Assembly: GCF_040892595.1 (NCBI RefSeq)
Contig: NZ_JBFRYB010000001.1
Coordinates: 744,001 to 808,000 of the forward strand
Direction: 5' to 3'
DNA length: 64,000 bases
Origin: Zhongshania sp. R06B22
GTDB taxonomy: Bacteria > Pseudomonadota > Gammaproteobacteria > Pseudomonadales > Spongiibacteraceae
Each line of letters opens with the position of its first letter. Position 1 is the first letter of the stretch. A program made the position numbers and the translations under genes. The notes beneath the pieces were generated by a model that had not been told where the DNA came from, made no database searches, and saw only the letters and a program-made list of their open reading frames with translations. Positions 8,873 through 17,829 of the stretch are shown piece by piece.

Positions 8873-10012
8873 ATGTTTAAAAAAATCTTATTATCCCTGC
8901 TGTTGTTGCTGCTTGCTTCCGGTGCATACCTTCAGTTTGGCAATTTGCCCCAGCCCTTGTCGGCGGATACCCAGGGTAGTCGTTGGCTAGAAAAAGGCAT
9001 TTACGACGTCAGCTATTTCGATGTAGAGCTGGTCGATGATACTCGCCCCACCCAGAAAAACGGCGAGTACCTCGGGAGTAGTGAGCGTCAGTTGCAAACA
9101 CGAATTTGGTATCCCGAGGACTTGCTTGCTGCGGCGCCGTTGCTTATTTATAGCCATGGTTTTATGTCGTCGCGCACCGGGGGCAGCTATCTCGCTGAGC
9201 ACTTTGCCAGTCACGGTTATATTGTTGCGGCGATGGATTACCCGCTTACTACGATGAGCGCGCCTGGTGGGCCATTGGTAAAAGATGTTGTTAGTCAGCC
9301 CGGCGATGTTAGCTTTTTAATCGATCAGTTTGTGTCATGGAATGCGGATTCGGGCAATCAGTTTTATGAGCGTATCGATGACAGGCATATTGGAGTGATG
9401 GGTTTATCTTTGGGTGGTATGACGTCGACCTTGGCGACCTTCCATCCTCGCGGCGCTGATTTGCGCATATCTGCAGCGGTATCGATTGCGGGTCCGGCCT
9501 TTATGTTTGGACCGGCCTTCTATGATTCTAGAGATGTTCCTTTCATGATGATTGCGTCGCCTATAGACGCCATGATTGACTATCAAACTAATGCGGCAAC
9601 TATTCTCCCCAACGTGAAAGGCGCTGTTGTAGTGACTATGAATAACGCCTCTCATACCGGCTTTGCCGCGCCGGGTCGGTATTTGAGATGGTTTGAGAAT
9701 GCGGATTCATTGGGCTGTGGCATGTTGACGCGTGGTCTAGAAAAAACCGCTGACGAAAACTGGGCCAGCGAGTTGGGTGAGGCTGAAGAAGGTATTTTGT
9801 TAGTGCCGCAGACGGCGCTGTGTACTACCGATCCGCTGCCGCCGGCAATGAACCCTGTGCGTCAGCAATGGTTAACTACGCTGGCGGTGTTCCCGTTCTT
9901 TGAGTCACAATTTGCCTTGAGTGAGTTGCGTCGCCAAGAGGCTCGTGATTATTTGTTCAGTACTTTTGCTAGCGAAATTCCTGAAGTGAGCGTTGCGCGC
10001 GCAATAAAGTAA
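8873..10012 (+). CDS. Exported alpha/beta-hydrolase (dienelactone hydrolase/PAF-acetylhydrolase-like)
   Basis: A 379-residue protein with an N-terminal hydrophobic segment (residues 4-20: Lys-rich start, then a Leu run), so it is exported or membrane-anchored. The alpha/beta-hydrolase fold is shown by IYSHGF near residue 98 (oxyanion region), the nucleophile elbow GLSLGG near 180, and a late NASHTGF that supplies the catalytic His. These motifs match the PAF-acetylhydrolase / chlorophyllase / dienelactone-hydrolase group. The substrate is unknown; an ester is likely. The gene stands alone, with gaps of 304 and 158 bp on its two sides. Confidence 0.82.
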   Translation: MFKKILLSLLLLLLASGAYLQFGNLPQPLSADTQGSRWLEKGIYDVSYFDVELVDDTRPTQKNGEYLGSSERQLQTRIWYPEDLLAAAPLLIYSHGFMSSRTGGSYLAEHFASHGYIVAAMDYPLTTMSAPGGPLVKDVVSQPGDVSFLIDQFVSWNADSGNQFYERIDDRHIGVMGLSLGGMTSTLATFHPRGADLRISAAVSIAGPAFMFGPAFYDSRDVPFMMIASPIDAMIDYQTNAATILPNVKGAVVVTMNNASHTGFAAPGRYLRWFENADSLGCGMLTRGLEKTADENWASELGEAEEGILLVPQTALCTTDPLPPAMNPVRQQWLTTLAVFPFFESQFALSELRRQEARDYLFSTFASEIPEVSVARAIK

Positions 10013-10170
10013 GGACTTGCGATGCCAATGCCGAAGTCCCAGGGTTTTGGCTACCGCAGCGCGGGGTGTCAGCTTATAATGTCGGCACGGTCGTCAGCAT
10101 TCGAATGTGACGGCTTTGACAATATAAAATCGAGAAGTACTAATAATAAAATACTAGGAAAAAATAGAAT

Positions 10171-10557
10171 ATGACAGTTGCGTTCTGGTGTGTGTTTATT
10201 GCGTGTTTGCTTCCCATAGTAATGGCGTGGGTGTGTGGATATTTTCGTGCCAAACAGTTTGGTAAAGTCGATAACAAACATCCCCGCCTGCAATATGCCC
10301 AGCTTGAAGGCCCGGGTGCGCGCGCCTACGCCGCGCAGCAAAATGCTTGGGAAGCGCTGCCAGTATTTGCGGCAGCGGTGATCATTGCACATTTGGCGGG
10401 AGTTGATCCAGCCAAGTCGGCGCTTGCCGCTCAGGTGTTTATTGTTGCGCGGGTTTTGTATCCCATTTTTTACATCGCCAATAAGGATGTGCTTCGCTCA
10501 TTGGCGTTTCTTATTGGTCTGGGTGCTTGCATCGCTCTATTTGTCATGGCGGCGTAA
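10171..10557 (+). CDS. MAPEG-family membrane protein
   Basis: A 128-residue protein with four hydrophobic segments. The pattern NAWEALPVFAAAVIIAHLAG and the following ARVLYPIFYIAN are typical of the bacterial MAPEG family (membrane-associated proteins in eicosanoid and glutathione metabolism). Bacterial members have little-known, sometimes glutathione-related, functions. The stop codon is 5 bp from the start of the PHP metallohydrolase gene, so the two are probably cotranscribed. Confidence 0.85.
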   Translation: MTVAFWCVFIACLLPIVMAWVCGYFRAKQFGKVDNKHPRLQYAQLEGPGARAYAAQQNAWEALPVFAAAVIIAHLAGVDPAKSALAAQVFIVARVLYPIFYIANKDVLRSLAFLIGLGACIALFVMAA

Positions 10558-10562
10558 AACCA

Positions 10563-13313
10563 ATGATTGCAGTAATGCAAAAGTGGCTGAGGGTATTGTG
10601 CTTGTCTGTGGGCCTAGCTATTTGTCTCACTGGCTATGCCTCGGCCCAGACTGACGATGATACTGGTCTTGCCACTATGGAAGAGTTTTTGCCAGTAGCG
10701 GAGGCGCCACCGCCACCGCCATCCCTGCTTCGCGCCGAACAAATTAAGTTGGAAACCTTCGATAGTTTCCCCCGCGGTGGCCCAGACAGTATTGCTGGGC
10801 TGGGTGATTGGTGGCTGTCTAACGGCAAAATTTGTGTGGCTGTTAGCGATGTTAATCATCACGCGGGGATTGTTGCCGGTGGTGGCACGCTTATCGATGT
10901 GGCCCATTGCGACCGCGGTAATGACCAGTGGACTTACGCGAATATTTTAACGGGGCTGGCAAAGGAAACTGCTATTCCGGTTTCAAAAATCACTACGCTA
11001 ATAGAGGGCGATCACGCCGATATTATTACCGTGGGCGAGGGCGATGGTATTCGTCAAACAGTGACCTACCGTTTGCGAGAGAATGGTGAGGAACTCGAAA
11101 TCAATGTGCAGATAGAGCGCATTGGCGAAGGTCGCCCGGTACAAATGAGCGGCTTGTTTACCCTGTATTCGCAGCGCGCATTAACGCCCTTCAGTCTGTC
11201 TAGTTATATTCCAGATGCCACCCTAGGTTTTCAGCACCCGGCCATCGACCGCAATAAAGTGTCGTCGCTACTAGGCGGCATGATGCCCAGCGACTGGAAT
11301 ATATTGGTAGGCGCTGATACCTATGACAGCAAGGTGAGTTATGGGGTGCAGCTGGGGTCTGCCGAGTTGATTAAAGCGAATGGCAGCCGCCAGCCATTGC
11401 CGCGGTTTCTGGCCGTATTTCCTGATTATAGCCTGCACGGCTGGATGACCCGCCCTTTATGGTTTCAAAGCGAGCGCCTGACTTGGCTGTCACTGCTGCA
11501 AAACCAGTTTATGGATTTAGAGAAGGGCGAGCAGATGCTTGCTAAGTTTAAGGTTTTGTTGGGCGATCGTGCGGATGTGGCATCGGTCACTGATCAAATC
11601 TACAGCGGCCCGCGAATACGAGGTTACGCCAATAATTTTGACGTGTCGGTGGCAGTCTGGGACCAGGATGATCGACCTGTAACCCAGGGTCGAGTCGCCG
11701 CCGATGGCAGTTTTAATATTCGTCTGCCGAAACATGTGCAGTGGATAAAAATGCAGGCCACCGCGCCGTGGGGGCAGAAAATTAGTCGCGAATTATCGCT
11801 TGCCGACGCGCGCAACGATAGCGGTCGATGGGTCTTTCGGAAAAATGGTGCGCTGCGCTTGCCGCGAGATATGCCAATGAGCCTGTATTTCTTTGGTTTT
11901 GGGAATACTGATACGCCGGAGTTTGGTAATGACTTACTGGGCTTTACCGAGCAGGGGCTGTCGCTGCCTGGCATGATGCGCCGCAACCGTATTGATTTGG
12001 CCGGTGTTGACTCAGATTTAGAGCAAGTTAACTTGCCGCCTGGCCAGTATCGAGTTCTGGCTGCGCGGGGCTTGGAATTCGATGTAAAGGAGTATTTGCT
12101 TACTGTTGTTGCGGGCAAAACAAGCCAGCTTCCTATCATCCCTCTAAAGCGAATTTGGTACGGCGGTGATTGGCATTCAGCCGACTTACACGTCCACAGC
12201 GGGGCAAGTTTTGACTCGGTCTTACCCTTTGATGAGCGCTTGCGAAGTTTTGTCGCGCAGGGCGCCGAGGTCTTGGTGGCCAGCGAGCACAATCGCTTGA
12301 TTGATCAAAGTGGGCTGGTTGCAGCGCTGGGCTTGGAGGGTAGGGTGCAGGTTATAACCGGCAGTGAACTCACCGGTATGTCGCGCACAGCCAATGCACC
12401 GACTACCGTAGGCCACAGTAATGCCTTTCCACTAAAGGCCCGGCCAATGGAGTTTGCCGGCGGCACTCCGGCGGTAGAAAACCGCGCCCTGCGTGAGGTG
12501 ATTGCCGGTGTTCGCGAGCAAGCGCCAAACGCGCTATTCCAGCTGAATCATCCACGGGCGGCCAATCCGATTGACGCCGATTTAGCCTTTTTTGATCACC
12601 TGTCGATTGGTAAAAGTTACGATCCAGCACAGGCTTTAGACAGCGTAAATAATGGCAGTTTACTGCTTCCAGACCCGGTCTCGGGTTTTCGTGATATCGA
12701 TTTTGACGTCTTAGAAGTACTCAATGGGGCCGAGTTTTCGGTGTACTCGCAAATTCGTGATGACTGGTTTTCGATTCTGAATCAAGGCGCGCGCCGCGCC
12801 GCGACGGGGAATAGTGATTCCCACGGGATTCGCAGCGTGGTCGCCGCGCCGCGCACTTATGTCTATGTTGCGGCTTCGGATAATCAGCTACCACTCGATG
12901 AGAGTGCCTTTGTAGGCGCTGTGCGAGATGGGCACAGCTTTATGACCACCGGGCCGTTTCTGGCGGTAACACTTCGCGATGACTATTCAGAAGCCGGCAT
13001 GGGCGATACGTTTTCGGGACGGCGTGGTGAGCTGCATATTCAGATAGATGCGGCGCCGTGGGTGTCGGTTAATACCATGACGATTTGGGTTAACGGGGAA
13101 GTTTATCGGCAGTTGAAGGTGGCGGTTGGTGATCACAAGGTCATTGAGCTTATCGTCGACACTGACTCCTATATAGTGGTTGAAGTCAGTGGCGACCCTG
13201 GTGCAGTGTATCGCGCGCTGATGCCCGACTTGGCACCGCTGGCCTTGAGTAATCCTATATATATCGACGCAGATGGCAACGGGGAGTGGCAAGCGCCTAA
13301 GATAATGAACTAG
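10563..13313 (+). CDS. CehA/McbA-family PHP-type metallohydrolase, secreted
   Basis: A 916-residue protein. The ATG at 10563 is chosen because it opens a clean Sec signal peptide (WLRVLCLSVGLAICLTGYAS, cleavage near ASAQ). The earlier ATG at 10527 lies inside the MAPEG gene. The N-terminal 530 residues are beta-rich with no motif I can name. A PHP-fold metal centre follows: ADLHVHSG near residue 543, SEHN near 575, NHPRA and GNSDSHG near 750. This arrangement is known from CehA (carbaryl hydrolase) and McbA relatives, which hydrolyse esters or phosphoesters. The natural substrate is unknown. A Pro-rich linker (APPPPPSLL) follows the signal. Confidence 0.82.
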   Translation: MIAVMQKWLRVLCLSVGLAICLTGYASAQTDDDTGLATMEEFLPVAEAPPPPPSLLRAEQIKLETFDSFPRGGPDSIAGLGDWWLSNGKICVAVSDVNHHAGIVAGGGTLIDVAHCDRGNDQWTYANILTGLAKETAIPVSKITTLIEGDHADIITVGEGDGIRQTVTYRLRENGEELEINVQIERIGEGRPVQMSGLFTLYSQRALTPFSLSSYIPDATLGFQHPAIDRNKVSSLLGGMMPSDWNILVGADTYDSKVSYGVQLGSAELIKANGSRQPLPRFLAVFPDYSLHGWMTRPLWFQSERLTWLSLLQNQFMDLEKGEQMLAKFKVLLGDRADVASVTDQIYSGPRIRGYANNFDVSVAVWDQDDRPVTQGRVAADGSFNIRLPKHVQWIKMQATAPWGQKISRELSLADARNDSGRWVFRKNGALRLPRDMPMSLYFFGFGNTDTPEFGNDLLGFTEQGLSLPGMMRRNRIDLAGVDSDLEQVNLPPGQYRVLAARGLEFDVKEYLLTVVAGKTSQLPIIPLKRIWYGGDWHSADLHVHSGASFDSVLPFDERLRSFVAQGAEVLVASEHNRLIDQSGLVAALGLEGRVQVITGSELTGMSRTANAPTTVGHSNAFPLKARPMEFAGGTPAVENRALREVIAGVREQAPNALFQLNHPRAANPIDADLAFFDHLSIGKSYDPAQALDSVNNGSLLLPDPVSGFRDIDFDVLEVLNGAEFSVYSQIRDDWFSILNQGARRAATGNSDSHGIRSVVAAPRTYVYVAASDNQLPLDESAFVGAVRDGHSFMTTGPFLAVTLRDDYSEAGMGDTFSGRRGELHIQIDAAPWVSVNTMTIWVNGEVYRQLKVAVGDHKVIELIVDTDSYIVVEVSGDPGAVYRALMPDLAPLALSNPIYIDADGNGEWQAPKIMN

Positions 13314-13472
13314 CCTTGGGGTTGGGCTGTCGTAGTCCGCATGGGGTAAGTGTGAAGAGTTCACTGATGCGGATGAACTAATGCTGTGAATATTGGCATG
13401 TTTTTTTTGATAATAGCTGTGTCATGATAGTTTCAGGGCACTTAGAAAGATAATGGATAAGGGGATTCACCA

Positions 13473-14141
13473 ATGAAAATGTCTATTAATATTAGCCGTT
13501 GGGCGACATTGCTGACCGCAGTGGTTTTTGCAACAGCGTGTAGTATCGATCCGTATACTGGAGAAGAGAAGACCAGTAATACTGCCAAAGGTGCTGGCTG
13601 GGGTGCTTTGGGTGGTGCCGTATTAGGGGCCGCAGTATCAAGTAAGGACGATCGCAAAAAAGGTGCGCTACAGGGCGCAGTGGTAGGCGCAGCCGCCGGT
13701 GGTGGCTACGGTTATTATATGGATCGCCAAGAAGCAAAATTGCGCGCCCGCCTTGAAGGCACTGGTGTGGGTGTGCAGCGTGTTGGCGATACCATTAAGC
13801 TAATTATGCCGGGTAACGTGACTTTCGATACTGGCAGTTCTGCCATCAAAGGTGGTTTTACCGACGTTTTGGACAGCGTTGTGTTAGTTGCTAAAGAGTT
13901 TGATAAAACGCTGATGCAAATTAATGGTTACACAGACTCTACTGGTAGTTTCCAAACTAACCAGTCATTGTCTGAGCAACGCGCAGGTAGCGTTGGTCGC
14001 TATTTCATGAATCAAGGTGTGGCATCAAGCCGCATTCGGACTTCAGGCTATGGTCCGCGCGATCCTATTGCAGATAACAGCACTGCATCGGGTCGTGAGC
14101 AGAATCGCCGTGTGGAAATTGAGATGTTGCCAACTCAATAA
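13473..14141 (+). CDS. OmpA-family lipoprotein with glycine zipper (YiaD-like)
   Basis: A 222-residue lipoprotein: the signal peptide ends in FATAC with the lipidated Cys at residue 23. Residues 38-75 form a glycine-zipper region (GAGWGALGGAVLGAA and a second Gly/Ala-rich run), as in YiaD and YmgG-type envelope proteins. From about residue 105 comes an OmpA peptidoglycan-binding domain with NGYTDSTGS, LSEQRA and NRRVEIEM. It is expected to sit in the outer membrane and contact peptidoglycan. A strong terminator follows, so it is probably monocistronic. It is well separated from the PHP gene upstream (159 bp). Confidence 0.92.
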   Translation: MKMSINISRWATLLTAVVFATACSIDPYTGEEKTSNTAKGAGWGALGGAVLGAAVSSKDDRKKGALQGAVVGAAAGGGYGYYMDRQEAKLRARLEGTGVGVQRVGDTIKLIMPGNVTFDTGSSAIKGGFTDVLDSVVLVAKEFDKTLMQINGYTDSTGSFQTNQSLSEQRAGSVGRYFMNQGVASSRIRTSGYGPRDPIADNSTASGREQNRRVEIEMLPTQ

Positions 14142-14161
14142 GCAGCGACATACTCACAAAG

Positions 14162-14188
14162 GGGCGTCATCAGTGACGCCCTTTTTTT
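14162..14188 (+). terminator. Rho-independent terminator of the OmpA lipoprotein gene
   Basis: Perfect 8-bp stem GGGCGTCA / TGACGCCC, 4-nt loop TCAG, then seven T residues (14182-14188). It is 20 bp after the stop codon. Confidence 0.92.
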
Positions 14189-14225
14189 GTCTGGCTATTA
14201 TGTTCACTGGCTTGGGGCCTTAAAA

Positions 14226-14699
14226 ATGATAAAGACACTCTATAGATCTGGAATAGTTTTCCTTGCGGTATTGGCGCTCGCAGCCTGTGCGGCATTTAAT
14301 CCTATTGAGAAGCCAAAGGTATCTATTACAAATATCCAAATGGCACCGGTCATTGGTTTCCAGCAGAAGTTATTAGTCGGTTTGCAGCTCGATAACCCCA
14401 ATGGCTTCACTATTAACCTTGCTAGATTGCGATATACCTTGGAATTACAGGGACAGTCTCTGGCGGGCGGTAGTTTAAATGAAGCGATCAGCTTACCGGC
14501 AAATGGTCAGACTCAACTGGTGGTTCCGGTAGAGGTGAATTTACTCAGCGGTATAGGTGTGTTGAGTAAGATCTTAGGCGGTATGCAATCTGACCTTGAT
14601 TACAAACTCAGCCTGACGGCGGCGGTTAGCAATTTTGGCCTTGGCGATATTACAATCGATAAGGTGGGTAAGGTTGGAATTGGGACTACTGCACCCTAA
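14226..14699 (+). CDS. LEA type 2 (LEA14/WHy)-family lipoprotein
   Basis: A 157-residue lipoprotein. The ATG at 14226 is chosen because it gives a clean lipoprotein signal (IVFLAVLALAAC, Cys 21); the upstream ATG at 14187 would overlap the terminator. The mature part shows the pattern of the water-stress/hypersensitive-response (LEA2) domain: an immunoglobulin-like beta sandwich with LQLDNPNGFTINL, repeated hydrophobic strands and ANGQTQLVVPVEV. Bacterial members are small envelope lipoproteins of unclear function. It is separated from the upstream gene by a terminator and faces the convergent parA-like gene. Confidence 0.82.
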   Translation: MIKTLYRSGIVFLAVLALAACAAFNPIEKPKVSITNIQMAPVIGFQQKLLVGLQLDNPNGFTINLARLRYTLELQGQSLAGGSLNEAISLPANGQTQLVVPVEVNLLSGIGVLSKILGGMQSDLDYKLSLTAAVSNFGLGDITIDKVGKVGIGTTAP

Positions 14700-14717
14700 A
14701 CGGGATGGGTTGATAGT

Positions 14718-14740
14718 CCGCGGCAGGATGGCTGCCGCGG
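14718..14740. terminator. Perfect hairpin between convergent LEA2 and parA-like genes
   Basis: CCGCGGCAG and CTGCCGCGG form a 9-bp GC-rich stem with a 5-nt loop. It lies 19 bp after one stop and 13 bp after the other. No T-run follows in either direction, so it may block read-through only partly. Confidence 0.5.
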
Positions 14741-14752
14741 CGAGATATTAGC

Positions 14753-15550
14753 TTAAGCGCTTTTAGCGGATTTGTTTTTTTTACCGCTGTCTAGTGTGTC
14801 ATGAAGACTGACTAGCTGCTGGGTGAGTTTATGCGACGGCGCGTAGTGAATCAGTGGTATTTGCCTGCTGCGAGACTCTTTCATCTTGACCGAGCTGCTT
14901 AGATATTGATCAAAGATTGGCAGGCCGTCAGCTTTCATACTTTCGATAAGCTGGGTCGGCAAGCTGGCTTGGGCTTGAAACTGGTTAACGATGATGCCTT
15001 CGAGCTTCAGCTCTGGGTTGTGGTCTTCGCGAATTTCCTCAACCGTTTCCATTAAACCAATCAATGCGCCCTTGGAAAAGCTGTCGCAATCAAAGGGAAT
15101 TATTAGCGAGTCGGCGGCGATAAGGGCTGAGCGGCTATAAAAGTTTAGGGCCGGTGGGGTGTCGATGTAGATATGCTCGTACTCTGCCTGTAGCTTGTTC
15201 AGGGCATCGCGGAGTTTATAAATTTTGTGGCGAGTTTCTAGTTCGCGCTCGATCACCGCGAGTTCAGGGTGAGAAGGCATTAAATAGAGATTGTCGAATT
15301 CGGTTTCGTAAATGCAGTCACTAGCTTCTTTGCTTTTGCCGAAGAGCGAGAGCTTTTGCTTAAAGAAGTCTGCTGCATTGTCTTCAAGGTCGCGAAATTG
15401 GGGGCCAATTAAGTACTCGCTGCTATTGCCTTGAATATCAAGATCGATAAGCAGCGTTTTATAGCCTTTCCATGCACTAATTGCCGCCAAATTACAGCTT
15501 ATGCTGGTTTTGCCGACACCGCCTTTTTGATTAAATATTACCCGCTTCAT
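14753..15550 (-). CDS. ParA/MinD-family ATPase, orphan
   Basis: A 265-residue P-loop ATPase beginning with the deviant Walker A KGGVGKT at residues 9-15, then LLIDLDIQGNSS (switch I region) and HIYIDTPPALNFYS (Walker B with the conserved DTPP). No ParB gene or parS-like cluster is near, so it is not an obvious chromosome or plasmid partition pair. Orphan members place chemosensory arrays, flagella or carboxysomes, or have unknown cargo. The cargo here is not evident. The C-terminus is Lys/Ser-rich (SGKKNKSAKSA). Confidence 0.88.
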   Translation of the reverse strand: MKRVIFNQKGGVGKTSISCNLAAISAWKGYKTLLIDLDIQGNSSEYLIGPQFRDLEDNAADFFKQKLSLFGKSKEASDCIYETEFDNLYLMPSHPELAVIERELETRHKIYKLRDALNKLQAEYEHIYIDTPPALNFYSRSALIAADSLIIPFDCDSFSKGALIGLMETVEEIREDHNPELKLEGIIVNQFQAQASLPTQLIESMKADGLPIFDQYLSSSVKMKESRSRQIPLIHYAPSHKLTQQLVSLHDTLDSGKKNKSAKSA

Positions 15551-15650
15551 TGTTCTACCCTGACAAAGTGTTGCTGGGAAAAAGTAATCCTAGCAGCTCT
15601 AGTGCCAAGGCGCTACGGTCGCAATTTGCGAGGTGTCTTGGCGGGGCTAC

Positions 15651-15917
15651 TCAGGACGTTGATGTAGACTTTTTGCGCATCCATTCACCGGTGCGCAGAA
15701 CGCCAAACAGCAATACCACAATATAACCTTCTATTGGATTACTGTAATCACGGTGAATATCCTTTCTAAATACTAGGCACTCAAGGATGTGTGCGGCAAG
15801 TATGGCGAAACCACCCCACATGAGCCAGACGCTATTCTCACCCAGCAGTGGGAACACGAAATTTACTAGAAAGGCGACCCAAAAACCGAGTTGGCCAATT
15901 TTTAAAATCGTCATCAT
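15651..15917 (-). CDS. DUF1145 (YhhL-like) small membrane protein
   Basis: An 88-residue protein with three hydrophobic segments. MMTILKIGQLGFWVAFLVNF and the later HILECLVFRKDI match the DUF1145 family (E. coli YhhL), of unknown function. The start is placed at 15917 because AAGGA lies 10 nt upstream; the longer frame begins 39 bp earlier with no ribosome site. It is divergent from the riboflavin synthase gene, with 120 bp between them. Confidence 0.78.
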   Translation of the reverse strand: MMTILKIGQLGFWVAFLVNFVFPLLGENSVWLMWGGFAILAAHILECLVFRKDIHRDYSNPIEGYIVVLLFGVLRTGEWMRKKSTSTS

Positions 15918-16037
15918 AAAGTGTGAATCCTTCGTTATTTTTCTAAGTGGCTGCATAATGCAGTATTGATTTCAGAGCTTCAAGTTTTGTTACAATCTTG
16001 TCACTTAAAACTCCATTTAAATAGAGACAGTTAATTT

Positions 16038-16652
16038 ATGTATACGGGAATTGTGCATGGTGCTTACCCACTGGCGGCGGTAATACGTAAGCCGGGTTTG
16101 CATCAGCTATTTATCGACTTGCCGCCGGTACTACTTGAAGACTTAGTCATTGGCGCGAGTGTTGGCCTGGATGGCGTGTGCATGACCGTGACAAGTATCG
16201 ACGGCGCGCGGGTGTCGTTTGATGCCATGCAGGAAACCCTGTCATTGACGACCTTGGGTCAGCTTAATAGCGGCGATAGCGTTAATGTTGAGCGCTCGGC
16301 CAAACAGGGAGCGGAAATCGGCGGTCATAATATTTCTGGCCATGTCGATGGTTGCGCGGAGCTTGTTGCAGTTGAAGAGTCTGAAAATAATTGTACGCTG
16401 CGCTTTCGTCTGCCTCATGCTTTAAGTAAGTATGTGTTTAAAAAGGGTTTTATCGGGATTAGTGGTTGCAGTTTGACAGTGGCTGATTACAAGCGTGATG
16501 AAGCCGAGTTCACGGTGTGGTTAATTCCAGAGACGCTGCGGGTGACTACCTTTGCGCAGAAACGCGTGGGTGATTGGGTGAATATCGAGGTGGATCGCCA
16601 AACTCAGGTCATTGTCGATACTGTCGAGCGGGTATTGGCTGAGAGGGAATAG
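16038..16652 (+). CDS. Riboflavin synthase, E. coli-type stand-alone copy
   Basis: A 204-residue two-domain lumazine-binding protein. Domain 1 has MYTGIV at the start and GGHNISGHVDG. Domain 2 has KKGFIGISGCSLTV and LIPETLRVTTF. The C-terminal VNIEVDRQTQ and DTVERVLAERE resemble E. coli riboflavin synthase more than the operon copy at 48473, which has PHT instead of PET. The enzyme dismutates two 6,7-dimethyl-8-ribityllumazine molecules to riboflavin in the cytoplasm. It stands outside the rib operon. Both copies keep the family motifs, so both may be active. I see no FMN riboswitch upstream. Confidence 0.88.
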   Translation: MYTGIVHGAYPLAAVIRKPGLHQLFIDLPPVLLEDLVIGASVGLDGVCMTVTSIDGARVSFDAMQETLSLTTLGQLNSGDSVNVERSAKQGAEIGGHNISGHVDGCAELVAVEESENNCTLRFRLPHALSKYVFKKGFIGISGCSLTVADYKRDEAEFTVWLIPETLRVTTFAQKRVGDWVNIEVDRQTQVIVDTVERVLAERE

Positions 16653-16661
16653 CATAAGGGT

Positions 16662-16688
16662 CTCCGCCAGTAAGGCTTACTGGCGGAG
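16662..16688. terminator. Hairpin between convergent riboflavin synthase and nitronate-monooxygenase-like genes
   Basis: Perfect 12-bp stem CTCCGCCAGTAA / TTACTGGCGGAG with a 3-nt loop. It lies 9 bp after one stop and 10 bp before the other gene's stop. No clear T-run follows on either strand, so it is a probable shared terminator. Confidence 0.65.
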
Positions 16689-16698
16689 GAGGCGATTA

Positions 16699-17829
16699 TT
16701 ATGCTTCGTCTGGCATGAGGCTATTGATTCGCTCCAATGCGTCGACGTACTCGGTGACTAAGCGGAAAATCACGGAGCGAGTTGATTCAACATGGTTGAT
16801 CTGGCCAACTACTTGGCCGACTGGGTTAAAAGCCACTTTCTGGCAATCGCCGACTGAGGCATAGCGAGCGGTGCGGCGAATGCCGTCGCCACTCACCAAA
16901 CCCTGCAGGGGCATGCCGAGAGCGTCTGGCGTGTCTGCGCGCTCCCACGCTTCGGTCCACTCGTTTTTCAGCATACGGCAGGTTTTCCCTGTCCACGCAC
17001 GTGAGCGCACAGTGTCTTCGCTAGAGGCGGCGAGTAGAGATTCTTTTTGCGCAGGTTCGGCATGCGCTTCTTCAACCGTCAACCATAATGAGCCGGTCCA
17101 CACGCCCTCACAGCCCATGCTCATTGCTGCCAGCATTTGCTGACCGTTGCCGATACCGCCAGCGGCTAGCACTGGTACGGGTGCTGCAGCAGCAACCGCT
17201 TGCGGCCATAATACTACCGAGCCAACGTCACCAGCGTGACCGCCGCCTTCACCACCTTGCGCGACAATAAAGTCTAGGCCAGCTTCTTTGTGTGCTTTGG
17301 CTTGCTTAACGCGGCCACAAAGTGCGCCGACCAGCCGGCCACTGTCTTGAATTAACTTCACTTTATCGGCAGGCGGGGTGCCCAATGCATTGGCGATTAA
17401 TTTGCATTTGGGGCGAGTGAGCGCCTCCATAAGCAGCGGGGTAGCAGTGGCTTCAGTCCAGCCAAGCAGGCCCATATTACTGGTGCCGTCCGGCCATTCG
17501 GGTACACCGGCATCGGCTAATAATTTTTGCGCAAAGTCGATATGACCCTGTGGGACCATTTTCCAAAGTTCTTTTTCAAGATCTTCTGGGCTCATGTCGC
17601 CCATGCCTTCGTATTTTTGCGGAATGACAATATCAACGCCGTAGGGAAGATCGCCGATATGTTCATCAATCCAGTCTAATTCGGCCTTTAGTTCTTCCGG
17701 AGAAAACCCAACCGCGCCTAATACACCAATACCGCCTGCTTTACTGACGGCAACCACAACGTCACGGCAGTGGGTGAACGCGAAAATAGGGTATTCAATG
17801 CCGAGCTTCTTACATATTTCGGTATACAT
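16699..17829 (-). CDS. Nitronate monooxygenase-family FMN enzyme
   Basis: A 376-residue TIM-barrel flavoprotein of the nitronate monooxygenase / 2-nitropropane dioxygenase group. Visible motifs are FAFTHCRDVVVAVSKAGGIG at the N-terminus, AQGGEGGGHAGDVGS (phosphate and FMN binding) and LAAGGIGNGQQMLAAMSMG. The start at MYTEICKKLG is chosen because AGAGG lies just upstream; the longer frame adds 56 residues unlike the family. Members oxidise alkyl nitronates or related carbanion substrates; some act as enoyl-ACP reductases. The substrate is not decidable here. The gene is transcribed towards the riboflavin synthase gene; the link through FMN is only positional. Confidence 0.88.
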   Translation of the reverse strand: MYTEICKKLGIEYPIFAFTHCRDVVVAVSKAGGIGVLGAVGFSPEELKAELDWIDEHIGDLPYGVDIVIPQKYEGMGDMSPEDLEKELWKMVPQGHIDFAQKLLADAGVPEWPDGTSNMGLLGWTEATATPLLMEALTRPKCKLIANALGTPPADKVKLIQDSGRLVGALCGRVKQAKAHKEAGLDFIVAQGGEGGGHAGDVGSVVLWPQAVAAAAPVPVLAAGGIGNGQQMLAAMSMGCEGVWTGSLWLTVEEAHAEPAQKESLLAASSEDTVRSRAWTGKTCRMLKNEWTEAWERADTPDALGMPLQGLVSGDGIRRTARYASVGDCQKVAFNPVGQVVGQINHVESTRSVIFRLVTEYVDALERINSLMPDEA

